Below are positions 62,240-64,000 of a stretch of DNA of 64,000 nucleotides, one piece after another; the stretch's first letter is position 1; each line of letters opens with the position of its first letter. This DNA is from Nostoc sp. PCC 7107 (lineage in GTDB: Bacteria > Cyanobacteriota > Cyanobacteriia > Cyanobacteriales > Nostocaceae). Location of the stretch: the NCBI RefSeq assembly GCF_000316625.1, contig NC_019676.1, positions 1 through 64,000 of the forward strand, read 5' to 3'. Below the pieces are notes generated by a model. It saw only the letters and a program-made list of their open reading frames with translations. It was not told the DNA's origin and made no database searches. Both the position numbers and the translations under genes were made by a program.

Positions 62240-63193
62240 ATGTCTATTGAATTTACTGTGGCGATACCCACTTATAATGGAGCCAACCGTTTGCCGGAGT
62301 TGTTGGAGAAACTATACAACCAGGTTAATACAGAAAACTTTCAATGGGAAATTATTGTTGTCGATAATAATAGCACCGACAATACAGCAAAAATTGTCCA
62401 AAACTATCAAGAAATTTGGCAAAAATCTCATTCTTTAAGATATTGTTTTGAATCGAAACAGGGTGCTGCTTTCGCCAGGAAACTTGCTGTTCAAGAAGCT
62501 AAAGGTAAATTCATCGGTTTTTTAGATGATGATAACTATCCCAATTTGAATTGGGTAGCTACAGCGTATAGTTTTGGTAACAATTATCCAAATGCTGGGG
62601 CTTATGCTAGTCAAATACATCCTTTATGGGAAATAGAACCACCAGAAAATTTTCAGCGTATTGCTGCTTTTCTAGCAATTACAGAACGAGGTAATTTACC
62701 TTTACTATATGAACCCGCAAAAAAATTGCTTCCACCATCAGCAGGGCTTGTTGTCCGGCGACAAGCTTGGTTAGAAAGTGTCCCGAATAATTTTATTTTG
62801 ACTGGGAGAACTTCTGAAAGTATGGTAACAGGTGAAGATTTAGAAATGTTAGCTTATCTGCAAAAATTTGGCTGGGAGATTTGGTATAACCCAGAAATGG
62901 AAATTTACCACAAAATCAGCGCTTCTCGATTAACAAGAGATTATTTAATTCCTTTCTTTCGAGGGATTGGATTTAGTCGTTGTGTTACACGAATGATTAA
63001 TGTTAAACCCTGGGCAAGGCCAGTGGCATTATTAGCTTATATGTTAAACGATATCCGAAAAATCATATTGCATTTACTTAAATACCAAACAAAAATCAAA
63101 ACTGATTTGGTAACAGCTTGTGAAATGCAACTATTTTTAAGCAGCCTTATCAGTCCTTTTTATCTTTGGAAGAAAGGCTATTTTAATAAATAA
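62240..63193 (+). CDS. hpsE: Hormogonium polysaccharide glycosyltransferase HpsE
   Basis: GT2 glycosyltransferase of about 318 residues from the ATG at 62240; the frame runs upstream to 62177 but that would overlap hpsD. Motifs: FTVAIPTYNGANRLPELLEK, EIIVVDNNSTDNTAKIV, IGFLDDDNYPNLNW (DxD), GAYASQIHPLWE, SAGLVVRRQAW and GEDLEMLAYLQKFGWEIWYN. The C-terminal region is hydrophobic (ARPVALLAYMLNDIRKIILH). It is embedded among pseudopilin genes, as in the hps locus, and has a paralogue at 46368-47342. Confidence 0.9.
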   Translation: MSIEFTVAIPTYNGANRLPELLEKLYNQVNTENFQWEIIVVDNNSTDNTAKIVQNYQEIWQKSHSLRYCFESKQGAAFARKLAVQEAKGKFIGFLDDDNYPNLNWVATAYSFGNNYPNAGAYASQIHPLWEIEPPENFQRIAAFLAITERGNLPLLYEPAKKLLPPSAGLVVRRQAWLESVPNNFILTGRTSESMVTGEDLEMLAYLQKFGWEIWYNPEMEIYHKISASRLTRDYLIPFFRGIGFSRCVTRMINVKPWARPVALLAYMLNDIRKIILHLLKYQTKIKTDLVTACEMQLFLSSLISPFYLWKKGYFNK

Positions 63194-63246
63194 GCTAAGT
63201 AGAAAAAAAAGAATAAAATTGCCTGCTTCGCTCGCTAACTTTTTGG

Positions 63247-63825
63247 GTGCATGAAATTTTGAATAAGAATATAGTGCATTTTTTATTTATATCTCATACT
63301 AAAAATTACAAGTGCGAATCTATTAGTGGATTTACACTACCAGAAATATTAGTAACTGTTATCATTATTGGTTTATTAGTTGCTGTGGCAATACCACAGT
63401 GGTTGACTTTTATTGATATTCAGCGTCTTAATGCCGCTCAAGATGAAATTTATCGGGCTATGCGGCAAGCTCAAAGTCAAGCTGCTAAAGAAAAATCAAA
63501 TTGGCAAGCTAGTTTTAGTCAACAAAATGGAATTGTCAAATGGGCAGTTCATCCTTCTAATGTAAATTCCTCGGAAACTAACTGGAATAATTTAGATAGG
63601 AACGTGCAACTGTATGAAACTGAGACAACTTTGCAACAGTCTAACGGAATAAGTCAAGTTCAGTTTGATCACCGAGGTCATGTTAAAGTACTGGGGCAGA
63701 TAACGCTATCTAGTAAATATGCTGTAAAAGTTAAGCGTTGTGTGTATGTTTCTACACTATTAGGGGCAATGCGTAAAGGTACGGAACATTCTACAGTTAA
63801 CGACAGTGGTAAATATTGCTATTAA
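63247..63825 (+). CDS. Pseudopilin of GspH type, additional copy
   Basis: A 192-residue prepilin-like protein starting with GTG. The signal ISGFTLPEILVTVIIIGLLV cleaves at G28/F29, with Glu at position 5. The helix continues IPQWLTFIDIQRLNAAQDEI, then YRAMRQAQSQAAKEKSNWQA. The C-terminus VKRCVYVSTLLGAMRKGTEH closely parallels that of the pseudopilin at 61552-62217, indicating duplication. It lies 53 bp after hpsE and extends the hps operon. Confidence 0.85.
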   Translation: MHEILNKNIVHFLFISHTKNYKCESISGFTLPEILVTVIIIGLLVAVAIPQWLTFIDIQRLNAAQDEIYRAMRQAQSQAAKEKSNWQASFSQQNGIVKWAVHPSNVNSSETNWNNLDRNVQLYETETTLQQSNGISQVQFDHRGHVKVLGQITLSSKYAVKVKRCVYVSTLLGAMRKGTEHSTVNDSGKYCY

Positions 63826-63858
63826 GATATTTTAGTCGATAAAAATTAAGGTTATTGC

Positions 63859-64000
63859 GTGCTGAAATTATCAAAAGTTCAAAAACAGCACTTAATTATT
63901 TTTACGCGTTATCCAGAAGCAGGAAAGACTAAAACTCGCCTAATACCAGCTTTGGGTAGTGTTGGTGCTGCTAATCTGCAACAGCAAATGACTGAATACA
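63859..64000 (+). CDS. DUF2064/TIGR04282-type glycosyltransferase-like protein (partial)
   Basis: Only the first 47 codons lie in the window, from a GTG at 63859 with AAGG upstream. The start HLIIFTRYPEAGKTKTRLIP with LGSVGAANLQQQMTE matches the cyanobacterial TIGR04282 family, called arsenosugar biosynthesis glycosyltransferase, a nucleotidyltransferase-like GT-A fold. The frame is open to the window end. Its place after the hps genes suggests a sugar-related role, though the family label points to arsenic metabolism. Confidence 0.75.
   Translation, partial: MLKLSKVQKQHLIIFTRYPEAGKTKTRLIPALGSVGAANLQQQMTEY

Noticed and set aside
1-64000. CRISPR arrays, rRNA, prophage or restriction-modification islands
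   Set aside because: No regularly spaced direct repeats of CRISPR length, no rRNA-like sequence, and no phage or RM gene sets; the repeats present are 7-bp, 12-bp and 15-bp tandem units.

Overview
This window is chromosomal DNA from a filamentous, heterocyst-type cyanobacterium (Nostocales: Nostoc, Anabaena or a close relative). The evidence is the dnaA–dnaN pair around a DnaA-box cluster, frequent GCGATCGC (HIP1) octamers, many 7-bp tandem repeats in the gaps, cyanobacteria-only families (KGK, DUF3318, DUF1824, CrtH, HpsA) and a hormogonium polysaccharide (hps) locus. It has about 50 protein genes, one tRNA, one intact insertion sequence and two candidate non-coding RNAs. Identifications rest on reading motifs and family resemblance; no searches were run.

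Layout. 1-3 kb: dnaA, a likely oriC with six DnaA boxes, dnaN. 3-8 kb: a Nat/Bgt-type amino-acid ABC transporter on the minus strand, with an Rpn-type nuclease-like gene lying between its ATPase and its permeases. 8.5-13.5 kb: YbjN and DUF3318 proteins, a PEP-CTERM phytase-like esterase, queE, and a STAS domain fused to a sugar-phosphate transferase. 13.5-18.2 kb: small HNH and KGK genes, a dynamin-like GTPase, tRNA-Arg(UCU). 18.5-25.6 kb: conserved cyanobacterial unknowns, an ADP-ribosylglycohydrolase-like gene, a small outer-membrane protein, then sulfite reductase preceded by a striking structured RNA with its own terminator. 25.8-28.2 kb: a CBS-plus-HEPN-like protein and small stress proteins. 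28.3-32.4 kb: a five-gene arsenic operon (phosphate-binding protein, Acr3, ArsC, a tyrosine/dual-specificity phosphatase, ArsH) behind an ArsR-like dyad. 32.6-45.5 kb: mostly housekeeping (YggT, upp, crtH, purT, histidine kinase, ABC-F, prohibitin, ABC exporter), including a candidate ~70-nt sRNA upstream of crtH. 45.6-50.3 kb: a CcmS-like gene and a sugar-transfer cluster whose first gene is an HpsE paralogue. 50.47-51.74 kb: an IS4-type element with perfect 9-bp target duplications. 51.9-54.3 kb: htpG and rpmB. 54.9-64.0 kb: the hps locus (hpsA, three pseudopilins, hpsE, a further pseudopilin) and the start of a DUF2064 glycosyltransferase-like gene.

How it works together. The hps genes pair pseudopilin-like membrane proteins with glycosyltransferases for the polysaccharide hormogonia need to glide; the separate GT cluster at 46-50 kb probably makes a related glycan. 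The ars operon takes arsenate from binding and reduction to arsenite extrusion, plus ArsH.

The strongest candidates for something undescribed are the RNA domain plus terminator before sulfite reductase (23344-23525), the sRNA before crtH (34918-34987), the CBS–HEPN protein, the STAS–sugar transferase fusion, and the recurrent placement of heptanucleotide repeats directly against or across start codons.
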